Shown here in pieces: positions 1 to 7,600 of a stretch of DNA of 64,000 bases. This DNA comes from an uncultured Opitutales bacterium. Lineage in GTDB: Bacteria > Verrucomicrobiota > Verrucomicrobiia > Opitutales > Intestinicryptomonadaceae. The position numbers and the translations under genes were made by a program. The notes beneath the pieces are model-generated. The model ran no database searches, was not told the DNA's origin, and saw only the letters and a list, made by a program, of their open reading frames with translations. Location of the stretch: NCBI GenBank assembly GCA_934613645.1, contig CAKTTC010000002.1, positions 1 to 64,000 on the forward strand, in the 5' to 3' direction. Positions within the stretch are counted from its first letter, which is position 1; the number at the start of each line of letters is the position of its first letter.

Positions 1-2
1 TC

Positions 3-116
3 GACGCCACACACTCGGAAAAGTTCGGCGAACGCTTCGGCGAAATATGCCGCACAAACGGCATTCCCTGCAAACTCCTCCGCGACGAATTCGACATTTC
101 CTCTTGTTTGGAATAG
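3..116 (+). CDS. 3' end of an unrecognised gene (partial)
   Basis: An open frame enters from the left edge and stops at a TAG at 114-116, giving the last 37 residues of a protein. The composition (EKFGERFGEICRTNG near the start, then LRDEFDISSCLE at the end) looks like real globular protein, and a hairpin terminator follows 35 bases later. I do not recognise the family from so short a piece. Confidence 0.5.
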   Translation, partial: DATHSEKFGERFGEICRTNGIPCKLLRDEFDISSCLE

Positions 117-150
117 TGGAGTAGCACGCGCTTTAGAAAGCAAGGCATAA

Positions 151-182
151 AAAAGCGACACACCAGCCGATGTGCCGCTTTT
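151..182. terminator. Bidirectional hairpin terminator
   Basis: AAAAGCGACACA (151-162) pairs with TGTGCCGCTTTT (171-182) with one mismatch, and A and T tracts flank the stem. It lies between the gene entering from the left and the convergent GH5-like gene, so it can serve both strands. Confidence 0.65.
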
Positions 183-201
183 AGTTTTGTTGTAGGGTAA
201 A

Positions 202-1650
202 TTATTTCTCGGCGTGGATTGTAACAGAACGCTTAAAACTCGGCAATTTTACACGTCCGTTTTCAATCTTCAAATCAACCCACTTGTCTTCCCAATCCAA
301 ATACGCGCGCGCTTTTGAAAATTCGCCGCCTATTGCCACGCACTCCCCATCGAGAACTTTTGCGGGAATGTTGTCGCGAAGTTCTGTGTGAATGTCGGAA
401 TTTTTGTCCCTGCACCACATAATGCTTTTTGTTGTTCCGCGCAAACCATACACGCGCAACGACTGCGTGTCAGCCCTAAACGGAACCGCCTTTTGTTTAG
501 CGGCGTCGAAACCCGATATAGCATTTTTGAAAAGTCCGAAATGACGCCACAAATTGTTCTTCTGAACGTAGGTATCCCAATACCAAATGTGTCCCGAACC
601 TGCCGCTCCCGCAAAAAACGGGGCAAAAAGAGTGTCGTGCAAAATAACGCCATCTTTGTCGGCGTCGTGTTCGGGCGATTTTCCTACCCAGTTCGCCAAT
701 GCCACGCCCGACTCCGCAAGCAATACCGGCTTTTTCGGACTGCGTTTCAGCACACGCGTAACCGCCGTTTCCATACATACGTCCTGCGCACCCTCGACTT
801 CCGGACAATTTTTCTGCGGCAGATTGTATCTGTGAATCTGGGCGATGTCGTCTTGTTCCGTCAAATAAAACGATATTTTTTTGTCCATACTTTCGGGCGA
901 ACCGCAAAAACTGCCGTAGCTCTGTGTTATGAGGCTGCGGGGGAAACGCTTGCGCGCCTCTACCAACATTTCGGCCGTCCAATCCTTTTTGACCTCTTCC
1001 GACACGCCGAAAACGACATCGAATTCGTTCCACAACTCCCAAGCGAAAATCGCGGGATTGTCGGCGTAGCGTTTTGCGTAAAAATCCATTCGCTTTTTAA
1101 ACAAATCTTTGCCCTTGTCGGTTGTGAAAAATTCGTTGTTGGAGGTAAACGAGCCGCCGAATTCCTTGAGGTAAATTTTGCGCGTATAATGTTTGCCCGA
1201 AACGTTATGCGCGGGAGTATTGCCTTTCAATGTCAGAAAATGATGAAGGCACATTTTGATTTTTATTCCGCGGTCGCCGCACATCTTTACGATTTTATCA
1301 AGCCGTTTGGCTCGCGTTTCGTCGTAGACACCTTCGGCAACTTCAGCTTCGGTGAAGTCGGAGCTTATCCAAATTCTTATAAAATTCCCGCCGTTTTTGG
1401 CGAGGTTGTCGAGCTGCGCTTCCACTTCCGCCAATGTTTGCGTCTCTTGAGTGCTGTCCCACTTAAAAGGCGGCCAACAGAAGTTCAGACCGTTTGGAAT
1501 GTATGTTTCGCCGTTATCCAAAGCGAAATAGGCGTTGTTCGAATTCGATACCCCAACAAAACCCTCTTTTTTACACGCCGAAACCGCCGCAACCAAAGCG
1601 AGCAAAAACGACAGAATTACATTTTTCACCATCATAATATTTTCCTCCAT
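202..1650 (-). CDS. GH5-type glycoside hydrolase, lipoprotein (endo-beta-mannanase/cellulase-like)
   Basis: A 482-residue secreted lipoprotein. The N-terminus has a hydrophobic signal (about residues 8-22) and a lipobox AVSAC with Cys26, so it is expected to be anchored in a membrane and to act on glycans outside the cytoplasm. The body is a TIM-barrel of the GH5 clan-A type: WELWNEFD carries the Asn208-Glu209 pair expected for the acid/base, and VLLAESGVA carries Glu313 as candidate nucleophile. The start NGLNFCWPPFKW and the late GHIWYWDTYV segment resemble mannanase-like GH5 proteins. The ATG at 1650 is followed by a second in-frame pair (MM) that would suit the signal peptide equally well. 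Substrate is not determinable from sequence; mannan or a beta-glucan is an inference. It lies 72 bases downstream of the U32 gene on the same strand and ends at a shared terminator. Confidence 0.75.
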   Translation of the reverse strand: MEENIMMVKNVILSFLLALVAAVSACKKEGFVGVSNSNNAYFALDNGETYIPNGLNFCWPPFKWDSTQETQTLAEVEAQLDNLAKNGGNFIRIWISSDFTEAEVAEGVYDETRAKRLDKIVKMCGDRGIKIKMCLHHFLTLKGNTPAHNVSGKHYTRKIYLKEFGGSFTSNNEFFTTDKGKDLFKKRMDFYAKRYADNPAIFAWELWNEFDVVFGVSEEVKKDWTAEMLVEARKRFPRSLITQSYGSFCGSPESMDKKISFYLTEQDDIAQIHRYNLPQKNCPEVEGAQDVCMETAVTRVLKRSPKKPVLLAESGVALANWVGKSPEHDADKDGVILHDTLFAPFFAGAAGSGHIWYWDTYVQKNNLWRHFGLFKNAISGFDAAKQKAVPFRADTQSLRVYGLRGTTKSIMWCRDKNSDIHTELRDNIPAKVLDGECVAIGGEFSKARAYLDWEDKWVDLKIENGRVKLPSFKRSVTIHAEK

Positions 1651-1722
1651 TCAATTTTTTCACAAACAAAACACAGCATACTACCTTTATTGACGAAATC
1701 AATAAAAATACATGCTGTTGCG

Positions 1723-2973
1723 CTACTTTAGAATGTAGAGCCTGTCGTTTTTGCGGACTTTGGAGGGCACTTTCAGGGCGACTTTTTCGCCCTTGTGTGC
1801 GGCTTCAACGGGGCGTCCGTCGATTTGCATACTTTCGGCGGTGAAAGACAAAAAGCCCGTTGTTTCGCCCTCAAGCTGGACGGTATCGCCGACGTGCAAA
1901 GGGGCGTCGTCAACGGAAATTTCCGCCACGCCGATTCGCGAAAAGTAGTTTAGAACGTGCCCCAAAATGCGCTTTTTGGCGACCGCCTTGTTGCCCGATG
2001 AAGTCCAGTCGCCAAGGGGTTTGCCCATGAAAAATCCGTCGGAAAAGCCGCGGTTGAACGTGTTTTCAAGCGACGCGCAAAGTTCGCGCTTGAGTGCGCC
2101 GAACTCTTCGGAAAAATTCTTTTTGCCGAAGTTTTCCGCGTAGAAATCGAGAGCGCGGCGGTATGCGGAAACCGTTGCGGAAACGTATGAGGCGTTGCGG
2201 TTGCGCCCCTCTATTTTGAGGGAATCGACGCCCGCGGCTATCAATTTTTCCAGAAACGGAAGCGTCATCAAATCTTTCGGGCTTAGAACGTAATTTGTGC
2301 CGAGCGAAAATTGCGGCGCGCCAACGGCGGTGTCGGTTATTTGGTATTCGCGGCGGCATGGCTGGAGGCATTCGCCCCTGTTCGCGCTTTTGCCGCAGTA
2401 AAATTGCGACATAAAGCACCTGCCGCTGATTGAAACGCACATTGCCCCGTGCGCAAACGCCTCTATTTTTATTTGCGCCGCCTCCGCCGCACCCAAGCGT
2501 TTTTTCAGCCCCACGCGAATCGACTTTATCGAATCAAGCGAGCACTCCCGCGCAAGCACGAAGCGGTTGACGCCGTAGTTTTTGTGAATCGACGCAATCG
2601 ACGCTGCGTTTGAAACGCTCGCCTGAGTGGATAAAAACACTTCCACACCGAGTTCGCGCGCAAGCTCAAGCACGGAAAAATCCCACGCTATAACGGCGTC
2701 GATTCCCGCCTTTTTGACCGCCTTGAGGATTTTTTCAAGGCGTTTTAGCTCGGAATCGAAATAAATTGTGTTGAGCGTAAGATACGCTTTTGCGCCCGCC
2801 GCGCGGCACGCCTTTGCCACTTTCGGGAGGTCGGACAGTTCGAAATTTTTCGCACCCGCGCGCATATTGCTTCCGCGCAGACCGAAATAAACGGCGTCGG
2901 CACCCGCGTTCAACGCTGCCGACAGACATATAAAATCGCCCGCAGGCGACATCAGTTCGGGAATCTTTTTCAT
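1723..2973 (-). CDS. U32 family protein (TrhP/YegQ-like RNA hydroxylation protein)
   Basis: The 416-residue protein starts at the ATG at 2973, because MKKIPELMSPAGD is the canonical U32 N-terminus; 37 further upstream codons are open but look non-coding. The U32 signature is intact: EAFAHGAMCVSISGRCFMS (about 171-189), followed by a cysteine-rich segment (YCGKSANRGECLQPC) supplying further Fe-S ligands. Members once called collagenase-like peptidases are now known to work in prephenate-dependent 5-hydroxyuridine formation in tRNA (TrhP) or cytidine hydroxylation in 23S rRNA (RlhA); the length here fits TrhP better than the longer RlhA. Whether this copy modifies tRNA is inference. It is transcribed away from rpoN, with a repeat hairpin in the shared upstream region. 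Confidence 0.8.
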   Translation of the reverse strand: MKKIPELMSPAGDFICLSAALNAGADAVYFGLRGSNMRAGAKNFELSDLPKVAKACRAAGAKAYLTLNTIYFDSELKRLEKILKAVKKAGIDAVIAWDFSVLELARELGVEVFLSTQASVSNAASIASIHKNYGVNRFVLARECSLDSIKSIRVGLKKRLGAAEAAQIKIEAFAHGAMCVSISGRCFMSQFYCGKSANRGECLQPCRREYQITDTAVGAPQFSLGTNYVLSPKDLMTLPFLEKLIAAGVDSLKIEGRNRNASYVSATVSAYRRALDFYAENFGKKNFSEEFGALKRELCASLENTFNRGFSDGFFMGKPLGDWTSSGNKAVAKKRILGHVLNYFSRIGVAEISVDDAPLHVGDTVQLEGETTGFLSFTAESMQIDGRPVEAAHKGEKVALKVPSKVRKNDRLYILK

Positions 2974-3128
2974 CTCAATTTTCTCGCGCCCTACTCTGCC
3001 ACAACCGCAGTTCATCGCAACCAAATTTTTTATGCGCGCGGAAAGCGGAGTTTTGCGTGCGCTGGAAATATAACCCGCACCCATTGCCGCCGCGTGAGGG
3101 TTTGTTGTGTAAGACTTTAACTCACAAG

Positions 3129-3180
3129 CAAAGGCGCATTGCCTGCGGCAATCGCCGCCCCTTTCGAAAGAATAAAAAAA
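3129..3180. repeat. Hairpin repeat family A, single copy
   Basis: A copy of a dispersed intergenic element: AAAGGCGC, then the hairpin ATTGCC-TGC-GGCAAT (3138-3152), then CGCCGCC.CTTTCGAAAG and an A-tract. It sits between the divergent U32 and rpoN genes. Related copies occur near 6.5, 22.5-23.3 and 28.6-28.8 kb. The rest of this gap (2974-3223) shows nothing else I can name. Confidence 0.6.
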
Positions 3181-3223
3181 CTTGAAATGAGGGAGTGAAA
3201 AAAATAGGTTTGTGAGTGTTTTT

Positions 3224-4588
3224 ATGGAATATAATCTGAGCCAATCGCAGAAGACCGAACAAAGGCTGGCAATAACGCCCGCCCAACAGCGAAGCTTGGA
3301 AATATTGCAAAAAGCGTCTACGGAACTTCAGGCCTATATAGCGAGAGAACTTGAAACAAACCCGCTGCTGGACATCGACGAAAACGACGATCCCGCCCCC
3401 GAAACAGTGGGCGCAGATGAGGGCAGCGACGATTTCGACGCGGAAGACTTCGGCGAACAGTCGCCGCAAAAAGACGCGCAAGCGCAACAGGCGGCTCACG
3501 ATTTCCTGATAAATTCGCGCCCCGACAGTGTCAGACTTGGAGAGAAACTCGTAAACGAAGCGCGAATGGACGCGCCTTCGGGAAAGGTCGCCGACGCGTT
3601 CGAATACCTCGTGGAACTGCTCGACAACCGCGGGTTTCTGCCCGCGGACGCCGTCGAAAAAACGGTCGCGCAGGGGTTCGACAAAGGCACGGCGCAGGCG
3701 GCGTTGGAGCTTTTGCAAAGCAGCGAGCCCGCGGGTATTGGCGCGCGCGATATCCGCGAAACGTTTTTGATTCAGTTGGCGGCAAAAAAGATGTCGAACT
3801 CGCTTGCAGCGCGGATTTTGGAGGAACACTTCGACCTCTTCCTGAAGCGGCGCGTTGACGAAATAGCAAAGCTTGAAGGCCGCCCGATTGAAGACGTTGA
3901 AAACGCAATTTCGGAGATAGCAAAGCTCAACCCATCGCCCGCCTACGACTACACCGTTGACGAAGAAAACGTCCTTGTTCCCGATGTAGAATTCTTCCGC
4001 GAAAACGGCGTCTGGGACGCGCGCCTTACAAACAACTACATTCCGAAGCTCAGAATAAACCCGTATTACCGCCAAATGGTAGCCGACGGCGAGCTCGGCA
4101 AAGAGGAGCAATCGTATGTGCGCGAGAAAATCCGCGACGGGAAGTCGCTAATCGACGCGGTGCGGCAGCGGCAGGCAACAACGCTTAAAATTGCCCGCGC
4201 AATCATAGCGCGCCAGCACGATTTCTTCGAGTCGGGCAGGCTCGCGCCGATGACGCGCCAGAATATCGCCGACGATATCGGCATGCACGCGGCAACGGTA
4301 AGCCGTGCAATTCAGGGCAAAAACGCCGACACGCCAATCGGCGTAATTCCGCTTGCAAACTTCTTCACAAACAGCGTGGAAAGCGGGGGCACGGAGGCTG
4401 TTTCGTCGAACACGGTCAAGGAGAAAATCCGCGACATCATAAGTGCGGAAGACGTTTCCGCGCCTCTCAGCGACCAGAAAATCGGCGAAATGCTCGCCGC
4501 CGACGGAATGCAAATTGCGCGCCGAACAGTGGCTAAATACCGCGAGGAGCTCGGCATTCCCGCCAAAACATTGAGAAAAAGATTTTAA
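3224..4588 (+). CDS. rpoN: RNA polymerase sigma-54 factor
   Basis: A 454-residue sigma-54. Region I begins MEYNLSQSQKTEQRL and is glutamine- and leucine-rich, the activator-interacting part. An acidic region II follows (about 45-85), then the core-binding domain, a helix-turn-helix (NIADDIGMHAATVSRAI) and the C-terminal RpoN box ARRTVAKYRE (about 432-441) that reads the -24 element. I chose ATG 3224 because it matches the family N-terminus and has GTGAG seven bases upstream; GTG 3212 would add four residues. Sigma-54 needs an AAA+ activator to open promoters, and none is encoded here. One base separates it from the tsaB-like gene, so rpoN, tsaB-like and alr-like form one transcription unit. 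Confidence 0.96.
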   Translation: MEYNLSQSQKTEQRLAITPAQQRSLEILQKASTELQAYIARELETNPLLDIDENDDPAPETVGADEGSDDFDAEDFGEQSPQKDAQAQQAAHDFLINSRPDSVRLGEKLVNEARMDAPSGKVADAFEYLVELLDNRGFLPADAVEKTVAQGFDKGTAQAALELLQSSEPAGIGARDIRETFLIQLAAKKMSNSLAARILEEHFDLFLKRRVDEIAKLEGRPIEDVENAISEIAKLNPSPAYDYTVDEENVLVPDVEFFRENGVWDARLTNNYIPKLRINPYYRQMVADGELGKEEQSYVREKIRDGKSLIDAVRQRQATTLKIARAIIARQHDFFESGRLAPMTRQNIADDIGMHAATVSRAIQGKNADTPIGVIPLANFFTNSVESGGTEAVSSNTVKEKIRDIISAEDVSAPLSDQKIGEMLAADGMQIARRTVAKYREELGIPAKTLRKRF

Positions 4589-4589
4589 G

Positions 4590-5243
4590 ATGAAACTTAG
4601 CGATTTTTCGGAATTTCTATTATGCGACGCCTCGGGCGAAAAGCTGAAGCTCGCCCTATGCGACGCCCGCGGGGCGGTTCTGCGCAGCGCGGATTCGCAG
4701 GAACGCGCAATGGAGGCGTTTTTCGGCTCGCTCGCGGAAATCTGCCCCGACGCCGACGCACTTGCAAACGTAAATGCGGTTGCGCTCTGCACGGGCACGG
4801 GGTCGATTTTGGGCACGCGCACGGCGTCGGTCGGGCTTTGCACGATAGCGAAGTTCACGGGCGCGGAGATTTTCGAATGGAACTGCATGGAGGTTGCCGC
4901 GCGCGCCCTCGCCGACGCGGGCAGAGACGGGGTTTCGCTGTTTACGCCGTCGCGCAAAGGCTACGCGAACATTCTGGTTTTCGAATCGGGCGTTTCGCTT
5001 CTGCGGGAAATAGAGCTTGCGGAAATTGAAGCCGTTGCGCGCGGGGACAGAATTCTGCTTAAGCAGCGCGAAAAAAACGACCCCGCGTTTTCGGATTTCG
5101 AAATTTTCGAACTCGACGACGCAACCGCCGCCGCAACGCTTGCAAAACACGCGCCGCTCGCCCGCCACTGCACTTCGACGCCCGACGCAAAATCGCTCAC
5201 GGAAAGAGAGTATGTAAAATGGAAGGCTCAAGCACACATTTAA
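4590..5243 (+). CDS. tsaB: TsaB-like protein of t6A tRNA modification
   Basis: A 217-residue protein of the M22/TsaB fold. The diagnostic segment is CTGTGSILGTRTASVGL (about 67-83), matching the GPGSFTGLR...A turn of TsaB, the non-catalytic partner that scaffolds TsaD and TsaE in threonylcarbamoylation of A37 in ANN-reading tRNAs. The rest is divergent and the usual Pro/Phe of the motif are replaced. Location agrees: in many bacteria tsaB sits beside alr, and here the alr-like gene overlaps its end by 25 bases. The start ATG lies one base after the rpoN stop, implying translational coupling. A divergent paralogue with another role cannot be excluded. Confidence 0.72.
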   Translation: MKLSDFSEFLLCDASGEKLKLALCDARGAVLRSADSQERAMEAFFGSLAEICPDADALANVNAVALCTGTGSILGTRTASVGLCTIAKFTGAEIFEWNCMEVAARALADAGRDGVSLFTPSRKGYANILVFESGVSLLREIELAEIEAVARGDRILLKQREKNDPAFSDFEIFELDDATAAATLAKHAPLARHCTSTPDAKSLTEREYVKWKAQAHI

Positions 5244-6346
5244 GATGTTCTGTCAGGATAGACCTTTGCGCATTGGAGCGCAATTTGGGCAAACTCAGGT
5301 TTTTTATGCCGAAATCGCGCGGCTACATTGCGCTTGTCTCCGCCGACGCGTTCGGCTACGGAGTTGAGGCGGCTGTGGTGCGCCTAATGCTCAGCGGCGC
5401 GGACGCGTTCGCGGTAACGAACATTTCGGAAGCGGTAAAGGTTCGCGAGGTAGGCTCGGGCTGGAAGGTGATTGTTATGAGCTCCTCCCTGCCCGACGAA
5501 GAGCAGATTTACATTGAAAACGACATCACGCCCGTTCTTTCGGGGCTTGAGGAAGTGGAGCGTTTCGAAAAGGCGGCGCAAAGCGCGGGCAGGAAAATCA
5601 ACGTGCACTTGCGTCTGCCCGTGATGTCGAACTCGATTCCCTCGAACGCGCAGGCAAAGCAAATGCTCGAGCGGATTTTAGACTCGAATTTTCTGAAGCT
5701 TGAGGCGTTTTGTCTGGGGGGAACGGGCACGGGCGCGCCGACCGAGGGCGCAACGCCCGACGCCGATTTTCTCGATTTCGCCGCCAAAAAGCTCGGCAAC
5801 AACAGCGGCGTATACATCCACCACAGCGACATTTGCGACATCTCAGCCCTCCCCGAATGTTTCGCAAAAACACTGCGCGCGGGGCTTGTCCTTTTCGGAA
5901 TGAAACCGTCGGAAAAGTCGATTCTCAAGGGGTTTGAGCCCGAGCACGTTCTCACGTTCAGAACTTCCGTCAGCCAGATTAAGTATCTGCCAAAGGGCGC
6001 GACTGTAGGCTATTCAAAAACATACACGCTTGAACGCGACTCGCGCGTGGCTCTGCTATCGGTAGGCTACGGCGACGGCGTCCCCCGCGAGGCAAGCAAG
6101 AAGATGTCGGTCATCATTCGAGGGAAAAAAGCCGACGTAATCGGCAGGGTTTCAATGGACCAAGCCGCCATTGACGTAACGGATTTCGACGAAATTGAAG
6201 TCGGCGACGAAGCCATAATTGTAGGCGAAAGCGACGGCCTCGAAATAACCATAGAACAATACTGCGAACGCTTGGGCATCACACCCGCCCAAGCCCTTAC
6301 CTCTATCACAAAACGCGTTGCCCGCTTCTACAAAACCCTCTACTAG
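5219..6346 (+). CDS. Alanine racemase homologue lacking the PLP-binding lysine
   Basis: A 375-residue protein aligned over its full length with Alr (PLP TIM-barrel plus C-terminal beta domain). Family landmarks in the second half are well kept: VGYSKTYT with Tyr265 (the usual second catalytic base), SVGYGDGVPR with Tyr284, GRVSMDQAAIDVT, and the terminal ITKRVARFY. Two active-site elements are altered. The motif that normally reads VVKANAYGHG is LVSADAFGYG, with Ser41 in place of the Schiff-base lysine. The HxxxDTGMxRxG segment is HLRLPVMSNSIP (130-141). The gene is open from start to stop and in an operon with rpoN and tsaB-like, so it does not look like a decaying pseudogene. By homology it would make D-Ala for peptidoglycan; by active site it should not be a normal PLP racemase. 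Confidence 0.8.
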   Translation: MEGSSTHLRCSVRIDLCALERNLGKLRFFMPKSRGYIALVSADAFGYGVEAAVVRLMLSGADAFAVTNISEAVKVREVGSGWKVIVMSSSLPDEEQIYIENDITPVLSGLEEVERFEKAAQSAGRKINVHLRLPVMSNSIPSNAQAKQMLERILDSNFLKLEAFCLGGTGTGAPTEGATPDADFLDFAAKKLGNNSGVYIHHSDICDISALPECFAKTLRAGLVLFGMKPSEKSILKGFEPEHVLTFRTSVSQIKYLPKGATVGYSKTYTLERDSRVALLSVGYGDGVPREASKKMSVIIRGKKADVIGRVSMDQAAIDVTDFDEIEVGDEAIIVGESDGLEITIEQYCERLGITPAQALTSITKRVARFYKTLY

Positions 6347-6355
6347 CAAGGGGCC

Positions 6356-6434
6356 AAGGGGCGAAGCCCCTTGACCTGAGCGTTCGCAGAACGCTCACTG
6401 TGTTATTCGGCGCGGTTGAACACCGCGCCTTTTC
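6356..6434 (+). terminator. Triple hairpin ending the rpoN-tsaB-alr unit
   Basis: Three consecutive hairpins: AAGGGGC-GAA-GCCCCTT (6356-6372), GAGCGTTC-GCA-GAACGCTC (6378-6396), and GGCGCGGT-TGAAC-ACCGCGCC (6409-6429) followed by TTTT. The last has the form of an intrinsic terminator. The first two have three-base GNA loops like those in the hairpin repeats elsewhere in the window. Confidence 0.65.
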
Positions 6435-6443
6435 TGTTTGTAT

Positions 6444-6552
6444 ACGCATTGCTTGCAGCAATGGCTAATCAATCTAATCCGAAACTTTAACAAATAGTCA
6501 AAGGCGTATTGAGTTTTACTCAATCGCCGCCACTTTCGGAAACGTAAAAAAC
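6444..6552. repeat. Hairpin repeat family A, copy with two hairpins
   Basis: Contains ATTGCT-TGC-AGCAAT (6448-6462) and, 45 bases on, ATTGAGT-TTT-ACTCAAT (6508-6524). The second is embedded in the family context CTTTAACAAATAGTCAAAGG before it and CGCCGCCACTTTCGGAAA after it, ending in an A-tract. It lies between the convergent alr-like and RNase D-like genes. Confidence 0.65.
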
Positions 6553-6567
6553 GCGCTTTATAGAGGG

Positions 6568-6691
6568 AAAGGTTGTCAAATTGGACTTCAGGGGACGGCT
6601 TTGATTTTCGAGACGATAGGAGCATACTTGAGTATGTGACTATTGCCGAAGAAAAGCGAAACGTTCCATCAAGCCCGATTTCACAACCTTT
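6568..6691. repeat. Long imperfect hairpin element (family B), about 124 bp
   Basis: AAAGGTTGT (6568-6576) is the exact reverse complement of ACAACCTTT (6683-6691). Between them successive short stems pair in order (AAAT/ATTT, GG/CC, CTT/AAG, CGATAG/CTATTG) around a central CATACT-TG-AGTATG. The whole segment can fold on itself and its right end overlaps the stop codon of the RNase D-like gene. The core GGAGCATACTTGAGTATGTG resembles the core of the element at 23.33-23.39 kb. It could be a MITE-like element, a long terminator or an RNA hairpin. Confidence 0.55.
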
Positions 6692-7487
6692 AACGGCGTC
6701 TGCGTTTGCCGCCGCGCCGCCCCCTTCGCGAAGAATGCTTACGCTTCTTGCTGAAAAGCTTCTTAATAAAGCGGCGCGCCGTGTTCAGATTTTTTTTTAC
6801 ACCGCCGCAAATGCTTTCCAAAAATTTTGTAAGACTGAAAGGCTCGGGCACGGGTTCTGGTTCCGGCTCAAGCTCGAAATTGTTTTCGTCGACAACGCGC
6901 TTTACCTCCAAATACAGGCGGCGCGAAATCCATGCGTCGGTGGCGGCGTAGTCAACCTGCTTCTGCGTAAGTTCCTCGGCGTCCCAGTTCGACATCTGCG
7001 CGCTTTTTGAAACGCGTTCGCCGAAAAACAGCGCGGCAAGGTTCTTCATGCCCGTGTTGATTACGCCCATCTTGTAGGTTGTGTCGGACACGTCCACAAA
7101 GCCCGCGGGCTTGAATTGCATGCGCTTGGAAAGCGAGCGAATGTCGCCCTGCACGGCAAGCCCAGCCTTTATAATATCGGGGCGTTCGAGGACTTTGTAG
7201 ATGTCGGCAACGTAGTCGCCGAGGGAATTGAGCCGTATCACCCACACTTTGCGCTCTCCGCCGAGCTGCAAAATGCCCACCTCGAAATGCTGCGACTTTG
7301 AAAAGCTCGGACGCGTTTCGGTGTCGAAGCCCAAAATCTTTTCGGCGAGGATTTCGGGAAGAGCGCGCCCAAGCTGCTCGGGCGTTTCGACAAGTTCGAT
7401 TGGCAACGGACACTTCACGATGGGCAGCTGCGCCACTAAATCGGCGTCAACCCTGCGCGGATAAATACACTTGAAGTTCCTTTCCAT
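6690..7487 (-). CDS. RNase D-like 3'-5' exonuclease (DEDDy)
   Basis: A 265-residue DnaQ-superfamily exonuclease. The three exonuclease motifs are present: GFDTETRPSF with Asp55 and Glu57, VQGDIRSL with Asp115, and the DEDDy motif Tyr180-AAT-Asp184. These residues bind the two catalytic metal ions. There is no HRDC domain; instead the last 30 residues are a Lys/Arg-rich tail, preceded by a Glu-Pro repeat (EPEPEPVPEP), likely for nucleic-acid binding. The start ATG 7487 (MERNFKCIYP) is chosen over an upstream in-frame start whose leader has no family similarity. The likely role is trimming of structured RNA 3' ends or related processing; substrate is not known from sequence. Confidence 0.82.
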   Translation of the reverse strand: MERNFKCIYPRRVDADLVAQLPIVKCPLPIELVETPEQLGRALPEILAEKILGFDTETRPSFSKSQHFEVGILQLGGERKVWVIRLNSLGDYVADIYKVLERPDIIKAGLAVQGDIRSLSKRMQFKPAGFVDVSDTTYKMGVINTGMKNLAALFFGERVSKSAQMSNWDAEELTQKQVDYAATDAWISRRLYLEVKRVVDENNFELEPEPEPVPEPFSLTKFLESICGGVKKNLNTARRFIKKLFSKKRKHSSRRGRRGGKRRRR

Positions 7488-7600
7488 TCGATTATTCGGC
7501 GCATTGTCGCAACTTTTCCGCGAAAGGCAACCCTTTTTTGAAAACAAAAAAGCTGCAAAAAAATCTTGAAGAAACCACAAAAAGCCAAGAAAATATCACT

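Noticed and set aside
388..1731. 447-codon plus-strand frame opposite the GH5-like gene
   Set aside because: No recognisable domain; the minus strand has lipobox and GH5 catalytic motifs.
3122..4111. 329-codon minus-strand frame opposite rpoN
   Set aside because: Antisense shadow; rpoN is unambiguous.
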